Shown piece after piece: positions 39,528 through 47,984 of a DNA stretch of 64,000 nucleotides. Each line of letters opens with the position of its first letter. Positions within the stretch are counted from its first letter, which is position 1. The translations under genes were made by a program, and so were the position numbers. The notes below the pieces were generated by a model. It did not search any database. It was given only the letters and a program-made list of their open reading frames with translations, and was not told the DNA's origin. The stretch is from JAWLCA01 sp041687395. GTDB taxonomy: Bacteria > Pseudomonadota > Alphaproteobacteria > Rhodobacterales > Rhodobacteraceae. The stretch covers positions 29,531 to 93,530 of the forward strand of contig JAWLCA010000019.1 in the NCBI GenBank assembly GCA_041687395.1, in the 5' to 3' direction.

Positions 39528-40292
39528 ATGGCACCACGTCGCACCAAGGTCTACGAAGGCAAGGCCAAGATCCTGTATGAAGGCCCCGAGCCGGGCACCT
39601 TCATCCAGTATTTCAAGGATGACGCCACCGCCTTCAACGCCCAGAAAAAGGAAGTGATCGAAGGCAAGGGCGTGCTGAACAACCGGCTGTCGGAATTCTT
39701 CATGAACGGCCTGAACAACATCGGCGTGCCGACGCACTTCATCCGCCGCATCAACATGCGTGAGCAGCTGATCCGCCAGGTCGAGATGATCCCGCTGGAA
39801 GTGGTCGTGCGCAACTTTGCCGCAGGCTCCATCTCCAAGCGACTGGGCATCGAAGAGGGCACGCCCCTGCCGCGCCCGATCGTGGAATTCTACTACAAGG
39901 ACGACAAGCTGGGCGACCCGCTGGTATCCGAGGAACACATCATCGCCTTCGGCTGGGCCAGCCAGCAGGATCTGGACGACATGATCGCCCTGGCGCTGCG
40001 CGTGAACGATTTCCTGTCGGGCGTGATGATGGGTGTCGGCATCCGTCTGGTCGATTTCAAGATCGAGATCGGGCGCATCTGGGAAAACGATTTCCCGCGC
40101 CTCGTCGTCGCCGACGAGATCAGCCCCGATTCCTGCCGCCTGTGGGACGTGAAGACCGGCCGCAAGCTGGACAAGGACGTGTTCCGCCGCGATCTCGGCA
40201 GCCTGGCCGATGCCTACACCGAGGTGGCCAAGCGTCTGGGCGTGTTGCAGGAAAACAGCCCGCGCATGGCCCGTCCAAAACTGATTAACTGA
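39528..40292 (+). CDS. purC: SAICAR synthetase
   Basis: A 254-residue PurC: VYEGKAKILYEGPEPG, DDATAFNAQKKEVIEGKG, VPTHFIRRINMREQLIRQVE and SPDSCRLWD. It joins aspartate to CAIR in purine synthesis. The start at 39528 is used because family members open just before TKVYEGKAK; the longer frame is not conserved in character. Divergent from the zeta gene across 171 bp. purS follows 11 bp later. Confidence 0.97.
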   Translation: MAPRRTKVYEGKAKILYEGPEPGTFIQYFKDDATAFNAQKKEVIEGKGVLNNRLSEFFMNGLNNIGVPTHFIRRINMREQLIRQVEMIPLEVVVRNFAAGSISKRLGIEEGTPLPRPIVEFYYKDDKLGDPLVSEEHIIAFGWASQQDLDDMIALALRVNDFLSGVMMGVGIRLVDFKIEIGRIWENDFPRLVVADEISPDSCRLWDVKTGRKLDKDVFRRDLGSLADAYTEVAKRLGVLQENSPRMARPKLIN

Positions 40293-40303
40293 GGCAGGGC
40301 AGC

Positions 40304-40546
40304 ATGTTGAAGGCGCGTGTTCAAGTGATGTTGAAAGAGGGCGTGCTCGACCCGCAGGGCGAGGCGGTGCGCCACGCCCTCGGCACGCTGGGATTCGACG
40401 GCGTGCAGGCGGTGCGGCAGGGCAAGGTGATCGAGCTTGACCTCGACGCCACCGACCGCGCCGCGGCCGAGGCCGAGGTGCGCCAGATGTGCGAGAAGCT
40501 TCTGGCGAACACGGTGATCGAACGCTACTCGGTCGAAATTCTCTGA
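40304..40546 (+). CDS. purS: FGAM synthase subunit PurS
   Basis: An 80-residue PurS: LKARVQVMLKEGVLDPQGEAV and VRQGKVIELDL, with a C-terminal LLANTVIERYSVEI. It bridges PurL and PurQ in the small-subunit form of FGAM synthase. Eleven bases after purC, so co-transcribed. purQ, which often follows, is not next; an alcohol dehydrogenase gene takes its place. Confidence 0.96.
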   Translation: MLKARVQVMLKEGVLDPQGEAVRHALGTLGFDGVQAVRQGKVIELDLDATDRAAAEAEVRQMCEKLLANTVIERYSVEIL

Positions 40547-40608
40547 CCCGCGCTTGACCTTCCCGCCCGTGCCGGTGCTCATGGGCGCCGGAAAACGGGG
40601 GGAAGGCG

Positions 40609-41646
40609 ATGCGCGCGGCGGTTCTCAGGCAGTACAACGCAGATCTGTCGATAGAGGATGTCGCCGATCCGGTGGCGGAACCGGGTGGCGTGGTCCTGCG
40701 GGTGCTGGCCTGTGGCGTCTGCCGCTCCGACTGGCATGGCTGGTGCGGCGAACATCCCCGCGTGAAGCCCGGCCAGATCGGCGGCCACGAATATTGCGGC
40801 GAGGTGGTGGAGGTCGGCGCCGGTGCGCCGTGGAAGCCGGGCGATGTGGTCGTGGCCCCCTTCATCCTCGCCTGTGGCACCTGCCCGACCTGTCAAAGCG
40901 GCCAAGGCCACACCTGCCCCAGCCAGCGCCTTCCGGGCTTTGTCGAACCCGGCGCCTTTGCCGAATATGTGGCTGTTCCCTTTGCCCAGAACCTTGCGCG
41001 TCTGCCCGAAAGCCTGTCGCCTACGGTCGCGGCGGGCCTTGGCTGCCGCGTCACCACCGCCTGGCACGCGTTGACTGGCCGCGCGGCCCTGGCGCCCGGC
41101 GAATGGCTGGCCGTTCACGGGACGGGCGGCATCGGGCTGGCCTGCCTGATCCTTGGTCGGGCGATGGGCGCCCGGGTCGTCGTGGTGGACGTGGTGCCCG
41201 AAAAGCTGACCCATGCGCTCAGTCTGGGGGCCGAGGCTGCGATGGACGCTCGCGACGGCGACACGGCGGCAAGGATTGTCGAGATCACCGGCGGCGGCGC
41301 CCATGTCAGCGTCGAGGCGCTGGGGATCGAGGTCACGACCAACGCCTCGATCCGCTGCCTGCGCCCGTTGGGCCGGCACGTACAGGTCGGCATGCCGGTG
41401 GGCCACACCGCGCAGATGCGGATCGACATGAACACGGTCTACATGAAGAACCTCGCGCTGTTCGGCACGCGCGGGATGCCGTCCTGGCGCTTCCCCTCGC
41501 TGCTGGCGCTGGTCGATTCCGGCCGGGTGGACATGGCCCCCCTGATCGCCCGCGAGATCGGCCTGTCGGGGGTGTCAGAGGAGCTGCGCGCCTTCAACGG
41601 CCCAACGGCGCCCGGCGTGGCGGTGGTGACGGATTTCGCCGCCTAG
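40609..41646 (+). CDS. Zinc-dependent alcohol dehydrogenase
   Basis: A 345-residue MDR-family dehydrogenase. Catalytic-zinc ligands Cys38 (CGVCRSDWHG) and His60-Glu61 (GGHEYCG), structural-zinc Cys89, Cys92, Cys95 and Cys103, and the NAD(P) loop VHGTGGIGLACLILG. Substrate unknown; such genes are often annotated as alcohol or sorbitol dehydrogenases. It begins 62 bases after purS on the same strand, but no functional link to purines is known. The ATG at 40609 has GGGGGAAGG before it. Confidence 0.9.
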   Translation: MRAAVLRQYNADLSIEDVADPVAEPGGVVLRVLACGVCRSDWHGWCGEHPRVKPGQIGGHEYCGEVVEVGAGAPWKPGDVVVAPFILACGTCPTCQSGQGHTCPSQRLPGFVEPGAFAEYVAVPFAQNLARLPESLSPTVAAGLGCRVTTAWHALTGRAALAPGEWLAVHGTGGIGLACLILGRAMGARVVVVDVVPEKLTHALSLGAEAAMDARDGDTAARIVEITGGGAHVSVEALGIEVTTNASIRCLRPLGRHVQVGMPVGHTAQMRIDMNTVYMKNLALFGTRGMPSWRFPSLLALVDSGRVDMAPLIAREIGLSGVSEELRAFNGPTAPGVAVVTDFAA

Positions 41647-41750
41647 GGGCTGTGCACGGTTAAAATCCGGTAAAGAAAAAATCGGAAAGTCTACATTTTC
41701 AATGGCTTGATATTTTGTGCACGCGTGCACAGCCGTGCACACGCCACCCC
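41647..41750. other. AT-rich convergent spacer with GTGCAC cluster
   Basis: A 104-bp gap between convergent genes. The first part is unusually AT-rich for this genome (41660-41716). GTGCAC occurs at 41652, 41717, 41725 and 41735; the last three lie just before the xth stop. Confidence 0.6.
41717..41740. repeat. Loose cluster of three GTGCAC sites
   Basis: GTGCAC at 41717, 41725 and 41735, spaced 8 and 10 bp, ending ten bases before the stop codon of xth. Same core as the arrays at pepN and pgi but without the exact 11-bp period. A fourth copy stands at 41652. Confidence 0.6.
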
Positions 41751-42530
41751 TCAGGCGTCCAGGTCCACCCAAAGCGGCACATGATCCGACGGCTTCTCCC
41801 AGGCCCGAACCGCCGCCTCGATATGGCAGTCCCGCAGCAGATCCGCCGCCTGCGGGGACAGCAGGGCATGGTCGATCCGGATGCCGTCGTTCCGCTCATA
41901 AGCGCCCGCCTGATAGTCCCAGAACGTGTAATGCCCTGGCCCCCGATGCCGCGCCCGGAACGCCTCGGTGAAGCCCAGATGCACGATCCGCCGAAACGCC
42001 GCCCGGCTCTCGGGCAGGAACAGCGCATCCTCCTTCCAAGCCTCCGGCCGCGCCGCATCCTCGGCCTGCGGGATCACGTTGTAATCCCCCGCCATCACCA
42101 CCGGCTCCTCGGTCGCCAGCAAAGCACGCGCCCGCGCCTCCAGCCGCGCCATCCACGCCAGCTTGTAGTCGAACTTCGGCCCCGGCGCCGGGTTGCCGTT
42201 CGGCAGATACAGTCCGCAGACCCGCACCGGCCGCGCGCCGATCACTGTCGCCTCGATCCACCGCGCCTGTTCGTCGGCATCATCGCCGGGCAAACCACGC
42301 GCCACATCTTCCAGAGGCAGCCGGGACAGGATGGCGACCCCGTTGAAGCCCTTCTGCCCGTGCGTCTCGACCGTGTAGCCGCGTTCCTCGATCACCTCGC
42401 GCGGGAACCTCTCGTCGACAGACTTGATCTCCTGCAGCAGCGCCACATCCGGCCGGCTCTCCTCAAGCCAGCGCAGCAGCACGTCGATCCGCGCCTTGAC
42501 GCCATTTATGTTGAATGTGGCGATCTTCAT
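41751..42530 (-). CDS. xth: Exodeoxyribonuclease III
   Basis: A 259-residue AP endonuclease/exonuclease of the EEP fold: KIATFNINGVKAR, LLQEIKS, GLYLPNGNP, GDYNVIP and the C-terminal IDHALLS and SDHVPLWVDL. Mg-binding Glu and the catalytic Asp-His are all present. It cuts abasic sites in base-excision repair. The start at 42530 (MKIATFN) is the family start; a 16-codon upstream extension has none of its character. Separated by 51 bp from erpA on the same strand. Confidence 0.95.
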   Translation of the reverse strand: MKIATFNINGVKARIDVLLRWLEESRPDVALLQEIKSVDERFPREVIEERGYTVETHGQKGFNGVAILSRLPLEDVARGLPGDDADEQARWIEATVIGARPVRVCGLYLPNGNPAPGPKFDYKLAWMARLEARARALLATEEPVVMAGDYNVIPQAEDAARPEAWKEDALFLPESRAAFRRIVHLGFTEAFRARHRGPGHYTFWDYQAGAYERNDGIRIDHALLSPQAADLLRDCHIEAAVRAWEKPSDHVPLWVDLDA

Positions 42531-42581
42531 CCGGCCCCTCCGTCGCCCCCTGTTAGGCTGCGGGCACGGTCGGGGCAAGCG

Positions 42582-42914
42582 TCACATCGAGAAGCTGACC
42601 CCGCAGCCGCAGGACGAGGCCGCGTTCGGATTCTCGATCACGAACCGCGCGCCGATCAGTTCCTCGGAGAAGTCGATGACTGCGTTCTGAAGAAAGGGCA
42701 GGGACACGCTGTCCACCAGCACCTTCTGCCCGTCCTTCTCCAGCACCAGATCATCCTCGGCCGGCTCGTCCAGCCGGATGTCATACTGGAACCCGGAACA
42801 GCCGCCACCCTCGACAGCGACGCGCAGGGCGCGAGGCTTGGCCGAGGCGTCATTGATCTCTGCCAGACGGGCAAAGGCCCGGTCGGTCACCTTGGGGGGA
42901 AGGTTCAGGTTCAT
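42582..42914 (-). CDS. erpA: Iron-sulfur insertion protein ErpA
   Basis: A 110-residue A-type carrier. The three ligands are Cys39 in GGGCSGFQY and Cys102 and Cys104 in SSCGCGVSF. It delivers Fe-S clusters to target proteins. The start at 42914 (MNLNLPP) is preferred over 42923 because GGA sits eight bases before it. Divergent from dgt with about 75 bp between them. Confidence 0.93.
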   Translation of the reverse strand: MNLNLPPKVTDRAFARLAEINDASAKPRALRVAVEGGGCSGFQYDIRLDEPAEDDLVLEKDGQKVLVDSVSLPFLQNAVIDFSEELIGARFVIENPNAASSCGCGVSFSM

Positions 42915-42989
42915 CCGGATCATCCGTTTCGTTCTGGGTCACTTTGAAATATAAGCCCGCACAGGCAGACCGACAAGAACAGGACCAGA

Positions 42990-44156
42990 ATGCAGGCCCC
43001 CTACGCGTCCGATCCCGCGCTAAGCCGCGGCCGGCTTCACGCCGAACGGCTCAGCACCTTTCGCAGCCCGTTCCAGCGCGACCGGGACCGGATCATCCAT
43101 TCCAGCGCCTTTCGTCGCCTGAAGCACAAGACGCAGGTCTTTGTCGAGCATGAGGGCGACTATTACCGCACCCGCCTGACCCATTCGATCGAGGTCGCGC
43201 AGGTCGCCCGCACCATCGCCGGCGTGCTGGGCCTGAACACCGACCTGGCAGAGGCGGTGGCACTGGCCCACGACCTGGGCCACACCCCCTTCGGGCATAC
43301 CGGCGAGGATGCGTTGTCAGCATTGATGGCCCCGTATGGCGGCTTCGATCATAATGCCCAGGCGATCCGTATCGTCACCCGTCTGGAGCGGCACTATGCC
43401 GAATTCGACGGGCTGAACCTGACCTGGGAAACGCTGGAGGGGCTGGCGAAGCACAACGGCCCCGTGACCGGCGACCTGCCGTATGCGCTGGCCGAATACA
43501 ACGCCCGCCACGATCTGGAGTTGCACACCCACGCCAGCGCCGAGGCGCAGGTTGCGGCCATTGCCGACGACGTGGCCTATTCCCACCACGACCTGCACGA
43601 CGGCCTGCGGTCGGGGCTGTTCACCGAGGAGGACCTGATGGACCTGCCCGTGACCGGCCCCGCCTTTGCCGAAGTCGACCGGCTTTATCCTGGCCTCGAC
43701 CCGATGCGGCGGCGGCACGAGGCCCTACGTCGCGTCTTTGGCGTGATGGTCGAGGACGTGCTGGCCGTCGCCCGCACTCGCCTCGAAAGCGCGCAGCCCC
43801 AATCGGCCGACGACATCCGCGAGATGGGGACCACGATCATCCGGTTTTCCAAGAAGCTGTACATGGAGCTGAAATCGATCCGGTCATTCCTGTTCCACCG
43901 CATGTATCGCGCCCCCGCGGTGATGGAGATGCGGGCGGGCGTGACCCGGATGGTCGAGGAGTTGTTCCCGCATTTCATGCAGCATCCGGATCAGTTGCCG
44001 CAGGATTGGCGCGCGGATGTCGAGGCGGCGAGGACCGAGACGGAACTCGCGCGGATCGTGGCTGATTACGTTGCCGGGATGACCGACCGCTTTGCCATAC
44101 AGGAGCATGCGCGTATCTTCGGCGGGCCGTTGCATGACGGCGTCGCGGGACGCTGA
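42990..44156 (+). CDS. dgt: dGTP triphosphohydrolase-like protein
   Basis: A 388-residue HD-domain enzyme. The metal site is His65 (LTHSIEVAQ), His94-Asp95 (ALAHDLGHTPFGHTGED) and an Asp in AIADDVAYSHHD. This is the Dgt type-2 subfamily, which removes triphosphate from deoxynucleotides. Length is normal. Its stop adjoins the APH-like gene on the other strand with no gap. Confidence 0.95.
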   Translation: MQAPYASDPALSRGRLHAERLSTFRSPFQRDRDRIIHSSAFRRLKHKTQVFVEHEGDYYRTRLTHSIEVAQVARTIAGVLGLNTDLAEAVALAHDLGHTPFGHTGEDALSALMAPYGGFDHNAQAIRIVTRLERHYAEFDGLNLTWETLEGLAKHNGPVTGDLPYALAEYNARHDLELHTHASAEAQVAAIADDVAYSHHDLHDGLRSGLFTEEDLMDLPVTGPAFAEVDRLYPGLDPMRRRHEALRRVFGVMVEDVLAVARTRLESAQPQSADDIREMGTTIIRFSKKLYMELKSIRSFLFHRMYRAPAVMEMRAGVTRMVEELFPHFMQHPDQLPQDWRADVEAARTETELARIVADYVAGMTDRFAIQEHARIFGGPLHDGVAGR

Positions 44157-45173
44157 TTAGCTGTCCAGCCCCGTCGCCTGCAGCGCGCGATGTGCAAAGG
44201 CCGCGGCCAGTGGGCCCAGGGCCTCAGCCTCTGCCGAAGCCGCGCTGCCGGCGCGCGCGCGGTCGGCGATGCCCACGAAGATGACTGCGAAGCGGAACAA
44301 TGCAAATGCCACGTGGAACGGTTGCAGAGCGGCTGTCGGGCGGGCGGTGGCGTAGTAATACGCGATGAATTCGGCCCGCGAGGGGATGCCGAGGGCGTGG
44401 TGGTCCAGCCCCAGGATACCACCGTATTCTGCTGGCGCGGAATGCCAGGGCATCACGCAGAACCCCAGATCAGCCAGCGGATGCCCCAGCGTCGCCAATT
44501 CCCAGTCGAGTACGGCGATTACCTCTGGCTCGGTCGGATGGAACATCAGGTTACCAAGCCGGAAATCGCCATGCGCAATGGCGCTGTCGCCGTCATCGGG
44601 GGGCATGTTGGCGGGCAGCCAGTCCAGCAGGCGATCCAGTGCCGCGATCCGCGGGCCGGGAGAATCGCGATACTGGCGGCTCCAGCGGGCGATCTGGCGC
44701 TCGAAATAGTTACCCGGCCGACCGAAGTCGGCGAGACCGACCTGATCCGGCACGACCCGGTGCAGCGCGGCGAGCGTTTCGGCCATTGCCAGATAGATGG
44801 CGTGTCGATCCTTCGGCGGAAGGCCGGGCAAGGAAGCGTCGGCAAACACCCTGCCATCGAGCCTGTCCATGACGTAGAAAGGTGTGCCCAGTACTTGCTG
44901 GTCTTCCTCAAGTCGCAATGCGCGGGGCACCGGAACCGGCGTACTGGCAAGGGCGGAAAGCACTCGAAATTCCCGCTCAACCGCATGGGCGCCCGGCAGG
45001 ATCGGCCCTTCCGGTTTCTTGCGAAGCACCAGCCGCCGGTCGCCCCAGTCGAGGAAGAAGGTCGGGTTCGACTGACCGCCCGAGATCGGCTCAAACCGCA
45101 ACGCGGCACCCGGCTCCGGGAAATGATTCTGCAACCAGCGCCCGAGTGCGTGACGGTCCAGGTTGGGGGTCAT
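44157..45173 (-). CDS. APH-like acyl-CoA kinase (ACAD10/11 N-domain, LvaA type)
   Basis: A 338-residue aminoglycoside-phosphotransferase-fold kinase. The Brenner motif is His201-GDFRLGN208, and the metal Asp223 is in VLDWELATLG; the opening ISGGQSNPTFFLDWG is the nucleotide loop. The same fold is fused to an acyl-CoA dehydrogenase in animal ACAD10 and ACAD11 and is separate as LvaA in Pseudomonas levulinate catabolism, where it phosphorylates the 4-hydroxyl of 4-hydroxyacyl-CoA. It overlaps the acyl-CoA dehydrogenase gene by four bases (ATGA), which supports this role. It is not expected to confer drug resistance. Confidence 0.88.
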   Translation of the reverse strand: MTPNLDRHALGRWLQNHFPEPGAALRFEPISGGQSNPTFFLDWGDRRLVLRKKPEGPILPGAHAVEREFRVLSALASTPVPVPRALRLEEDQQVLGTPFYVMDRLDGRVFADASLPGLPPKDRHAIYLAMAETLAALHRVVPDQVGLADFGRPGNYFERQIARWSRQYRDSPGPRIAALDRLLDWLPANMPPDDGDSAIAHGDFRLGNLMFHPTEPEVIAVLDWELATLGHPLADLGFCVMPWHSAPAEYGGILGLDHHALGIPSRAEFIAYYYATARPTAALQPFHVAFALFRFAVIFVGIADRARAGSAASAEAEALGPLAAAFAHRALQATGLDS

Positions 45174-46381
45174 AAAGCGCCCGCGACCGGCCAGTGCCAG
45201 AAATCGGACCCTTCCGCCTTCAGATGGCGGTCCAGAACCATCTTGTGCACCTCGTCCGCGCCGTCGACCAGCCGCGCCTGTCGGGCGTAGCGGTAGATCC
45301 ATTCCAGCACGGTGTCGGTGGAATAGCCGCGCGCGCCATTGATCTGGATCGCGGTATCGGCCGCCCGGTGCAGCAGGTTGGCCACATGCACCTTGGCCAT
45401 GCTGATCTCCTTGCGCGCAAAACTCCCCTGATCCAGCGCCCAGGCGGCCTTCATCACCAGCAGCCGCCCGACCTCGATCTGCATGGCGAGATCGCCCAGC
45501 ATCATGCGGATGCTCTCGCGTTCGGCCAACCGCTCGCCAAAGGCGCTGCGCGTTTCAGCGTAGTCGCGCGCGATCTCCACGCAGCGTTTCGACAGGCCGA
45601 GCCAGCGCATGCAATGCGTCAGCCGTGCAGGACCAAGCCGCATCTGGGTGAGCTTCAGCCCCAGCCCTTCGCCCAGAAGCACGTTCTCGGCCGGGATCTC
45701 CAGCCCGTCGAAAACCAGTTCGCAATGCCCGCCATGTTCCTCCGGCCCCATGATCGGGATGCGGCGCTCGATCCGCCAGCCGGGTTGGTCGCGGTCGAAC
45801 AGGAAAGCGGTCAGACCGCGCCGGGAGTCGTCGGACGTCCGGGCAATCAGGATGAAGTGCTGCGCGGCCTCGGCCCCAGTGATGAACCACTTCCGCCCCT
45901 CGATTACATAGCTGTCGCCCCGGCGCGTCCCGGTGGTCAGCATCATTGATGGGTCCGATCCACTGCCGGGCGCAGGCTCGGTCATCGCAAAGGCCGACCG
46001 CACGCGCCCCTCGACGATCGGGCGCAGCCAGCGGTCGCGCTGTTCGGGCGTTCCCGCCTTTTCCAGCACCATCATGTTGCCGTCGTCGGGCGCGGCGGAG
46101 TTGAACACCACCGGGCCGAAGATCGAACGGTTCATCGCCTCGTAGCAGACCGCCATGCCGACCTTGTTCAGTCCTTGGCCACCGGACTCGGGCGACAGTT
46201 GCAGGCACCACAGGCCCTCCGCGCGGGCCTTCTGGCGCAGCATCTCCAAGGGAGCCTCATCGATATTGCCGTGTGCGTCCCAGTTGGCGCGGTCGGCTTC
46301 TACCGGCAGGATCTCGCGATCGACGAAATCGGCGATGCGGGCGCGGAACCCCTCGACGCGCGGTGTAATGGTAAAATCCAT
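45170..46381 (-). CDS. Acyl-CoA dehydrogenase (ACAD10/11-like)
   Basis: A 403-residue FAD acyl-CoA dehydrogenase. Blocks typical of the ACAD10/11 branch are SAFAMTEPAPGSGSDPS, LGPARLTHCMRWLGLSKR, AIQINGARGYSTDTVLEWIYR and GADEVHKMVL. In the LvaC and ACAD11 reactions such enzymes remove phosphate from 4-phosphoacyl-CoA to give an enoyl-CoA. Partner of the overlapping APH-like kinase. The SDR gene ends only 8 bp upstream, so all three share a transcript. Confidence 0.9.
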   Translation of the reverse strand: MDFTITPRVEGFRARIADFVDREILPVEADRANWDAHGNIDEAPLEMLRQKARAEGLWCLQLSPESGGQGLNKVGMAVCYEAMNRSIFGPVVFNSAAPDDGNMMVLEKAGTPEQRDRWLRPIVEGRVRSAFAMTEPAPGSGSDPSMMLTTGTRRGDSYVIEGRKWFITGAEAAQHFILIARTSDDSRRGLTAFLFDRDQPGWRIERRIPIMGPEEHGGHCELVFDGLEIPAENVLLGEGLGLKLTQMRLGPARLTHCMRWLGLSKRCVEIARDYAETRSAFGERLAERESIRMMLGDLAMQIEVGRLLVMKAAWALDQGSFARKEISMAKVHVANLLHRAADTAIQINGARGYSTDTVLEWIYRYARQARLVDGADEVHKMVLDRHLKAEGSDFWHWPVAGAL

Positions 46382-46389
46382 CAGGCCCC

Positions 46390-47157
46390 CTAAAGCGACG
46401 AAACCATATGGCCGCCGTCAACGACGATCTCGGTTCCGGTGATGTAGCGCCCCGCATCTGAGCACAGCAGCAAGAGCGGCGCATCGAGATCCCGCATCTG
46501 ACCGAGGCGCCGCTGCGGAATTCGGCGGATCAGCGCCTGCCCGGATTCGGTAGCAAAGAATGTGCGGTTGAGGTCGGTCTCAATGTAGCCCGGGCAGAGC
46601 GCGTTGACGCGGATGCCGAACCGTGCCCATTCCAGCGCCAGCGCGCGCGACAGTTGCACCAGCCCGGCCTTTGATGCGGCATACGCAGACACATGCCCGG
46701 CCACCCGCAGCCCCAGGATGGACGCCACGTTGACGATCGCACCTCCGCCCGCCTCGCGCATCGCGGGGGCGACCGCCTTGGCGACATGGAACGCGCCCTT
46801 CAGGTTTGTATCGATGATCCGGTCGATCGTAGCGGTGTCGTGGTCCAGCGCGGAGGCCGAGGTTGAGATGCCGGCATTGTTGATGACGATATCAAAGCGC
46901 CGTCCCGCAAGCGCTGTCTGCACCGAGTCTGCGTCCGACACATCCATGACCAGCGGGTCGGCCAGCCCGCCCTCGTTGGCAATGTGGTCGCAGACGGAAC
47001 GCACGGCCTCTTCGCGGCGGGCCGCGGCAGTGACCGCCACGCCATGGCGGGCAAGCAACTCGGCGAAATGCGCGCCAAGGCCCGAGGAGGCGCCGGTGAC
47101 GAGCGCCGCCTTGCCGTTCAGATCGGCCCAAGTCGGATCAGCCGTCGTTCGGTTCAT
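46390..47157 (-). CDS. Short-chain dehydrogenase/reductase (cluster, first)
   Basis: A 255-residue classical SDR: cofactor loop TGASSGLG at 21-28, NNAG, Ser146, Tyr159-x3-Lys163 (SAYAASKAG) and PGYIETD. Probably acts as a 3-hydroxyacyl-CoA or related alcohol dehydrogenase after the enoyl-CoA step of the adjoining kinase-dehydrogenase pair; LvaD in Pseudomonas is an SDR placed likewise. NAD or NADP preference cannot be read with certainty; the residues after strand 2 (ARR) suggest NADP. Confidence 0.88.
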   Translation of the reverse strand: MNRTTADPTWADLNGKAALVTGASSGLGAHFAELLARHGVAVTAAARREEAVRSVCDHIANEGGLADPLVMDVSDADSVQTALAGRRFDIVINNAGISTSASALDHDTATIDRIIDTNLKGAFHVAKAVAPAMREAGGGAIVNVASILGLRVAGHVSAYAASKAGLVQLSRALALEWARFGIRVNALCPGYIETDLNRTFFATESGQALIRRIPQRRLGQMRDLDAPLLLLCSDAGRYITGTEIVVDGGHMVSSL

Positions 47158-47229
47158 CTGTCTAGCCCGTCCCCATGCGTCTGCCCGCGGATGCTTGGCC
47201 CCCGCCGCGCTGAAGTCAAGCCGACGCCC

Positions 47230-47838
47230 TCAGCCCACGTCCCAGACCGTCGCCTCGGCCCCCGGCACCAGCGAGCCCTCGACACCCGCGCGAATACCGG
47301 CAGCATTGCCCTCATCGGTGTCGATGTGCATCTCGGTAAAGGCGCCGGGCTGAACTCGGATCAGCGTGCGGCCAAAGGTCAACTCGCGCGGCGTGCCCTG
47401 AATCCGCACGTTCACAAGTTGGCGGTCTTGCAGGCCCATTGCCGCCGCATCCTCCGGGTTGATGTGGATGTGCCGCGCGGCGACGATAATACCATCGGTC
47501 TCGAAGTCGCCGGCCGGGCCGATTATCCGGATCTTCGGTGTACCATCCAGCGCACCGCTGTCCCGCACCGGCGGGTCAATGCCAAGCGACATTGCATCTG
47601 TCCGCGATACTTCGATCTGGGTGTGAGGGCGCAGTGGACCCAGGATGGCAACGTGATCGAAGCGCCCCTTCGGCCCCTCGATCGCGACGCGTTCCGCGGC
47701 ACACCAATTCCCGGGCTGGCGAAGTGGGCGTTCCTCGGTCAACTGGTAGCCCGGCCCGAAAAGCGCCTCCACGGCGTCCGCCGACAGATGGACATGCCGC
47801 CCCGAGACCGCCACTGGTATCCCGCGTGGGTCCGTCAT
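47230..47838 (-). CDS. pduL: PduL-type phosphotransacylase
   Basis: A 202-residue PduL phosphate propanoyltransferase. Both metal motifs are present: His15 and His17 in SGRHVHLS, His123 and His125 in ARHIHIN, and His171 in MHIDTDEGNAA. It interconverts acyl-CoA and acyl-phosphate, usually acetyl or propanoyl. There are no microcompartment shell genes here and no encapsulation-type N-terminal helix, so it is a free cytosolic form. AAAGGAACGAGG precedes the ATG. It lies between the two SDR genes. Confidence 0.9.
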   Translation of the reverse strand: MTDPRGIPVAVSGRHVHLSADAVEALFGPGYQLTEERPLRQPGNWCAAERVAIEGPKGRFDHVAILGPLRPHTQIEVSRTDAMSLGIDPPVRDSGALDGTPKIRIIGPAGDFETDGIIVAARHIHINPEDAAAMGLQDRQLVNVRIQGTPRELTFGRTLIRVQPGAFTEMHIDTDEGNAAGIRAGVEGSLVPGAEATVWDVG

Positions 47839-47984
47839 CACCTCGTTCCTTTCCGTGTCATCGCTGCCCGCCCGCTGATTTGCAGCAGGATGCAAGCGAT
47901 GGGGACCAAGCCGACGAGCGACAAGAACCCACCATCGTGACCATGCAATTGTTCGCCATCATCATTGTGCTGTGTAGGCGCCAT
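47838..47984 (-). CDS. Candidate 48-residue membrane peptide between SDR and pduL
   Basis: A frame of 48 codons, MAPTQHNDDGEQLHGHDGG, then one hydrophobic helix (FLSLVGLVPIACILLQIS) and a basic end. Its ATG lies inside the end of the SDR gene, about 23 bases before that stop, and its stop overlaps the pduL start as TGATG. The bracketing on both sides suggests translational coupling. There is no good binding site of its own. Too short for most gene callers; it could be chance. Confidence 0.35.
   Translation of the reverse strand: MAPTQHNDDGEQLHGHDGGFLSLVGLVPIACILLQISGRAAMTRKGTR

Noticed and set aside
39357..40880. Long leftward extension of the zeta-subunit frame
   Set aside because: The part beyond 39356 is antisense to purC and purS, and the family start is MSSTFDD at 39356.
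44157..45173. Aminoglycoside resistance gene
   Set aside because: The fold is APH-like, but the gene context and sequence fit the ACAD10/11-type acyl-CoA kinase family.
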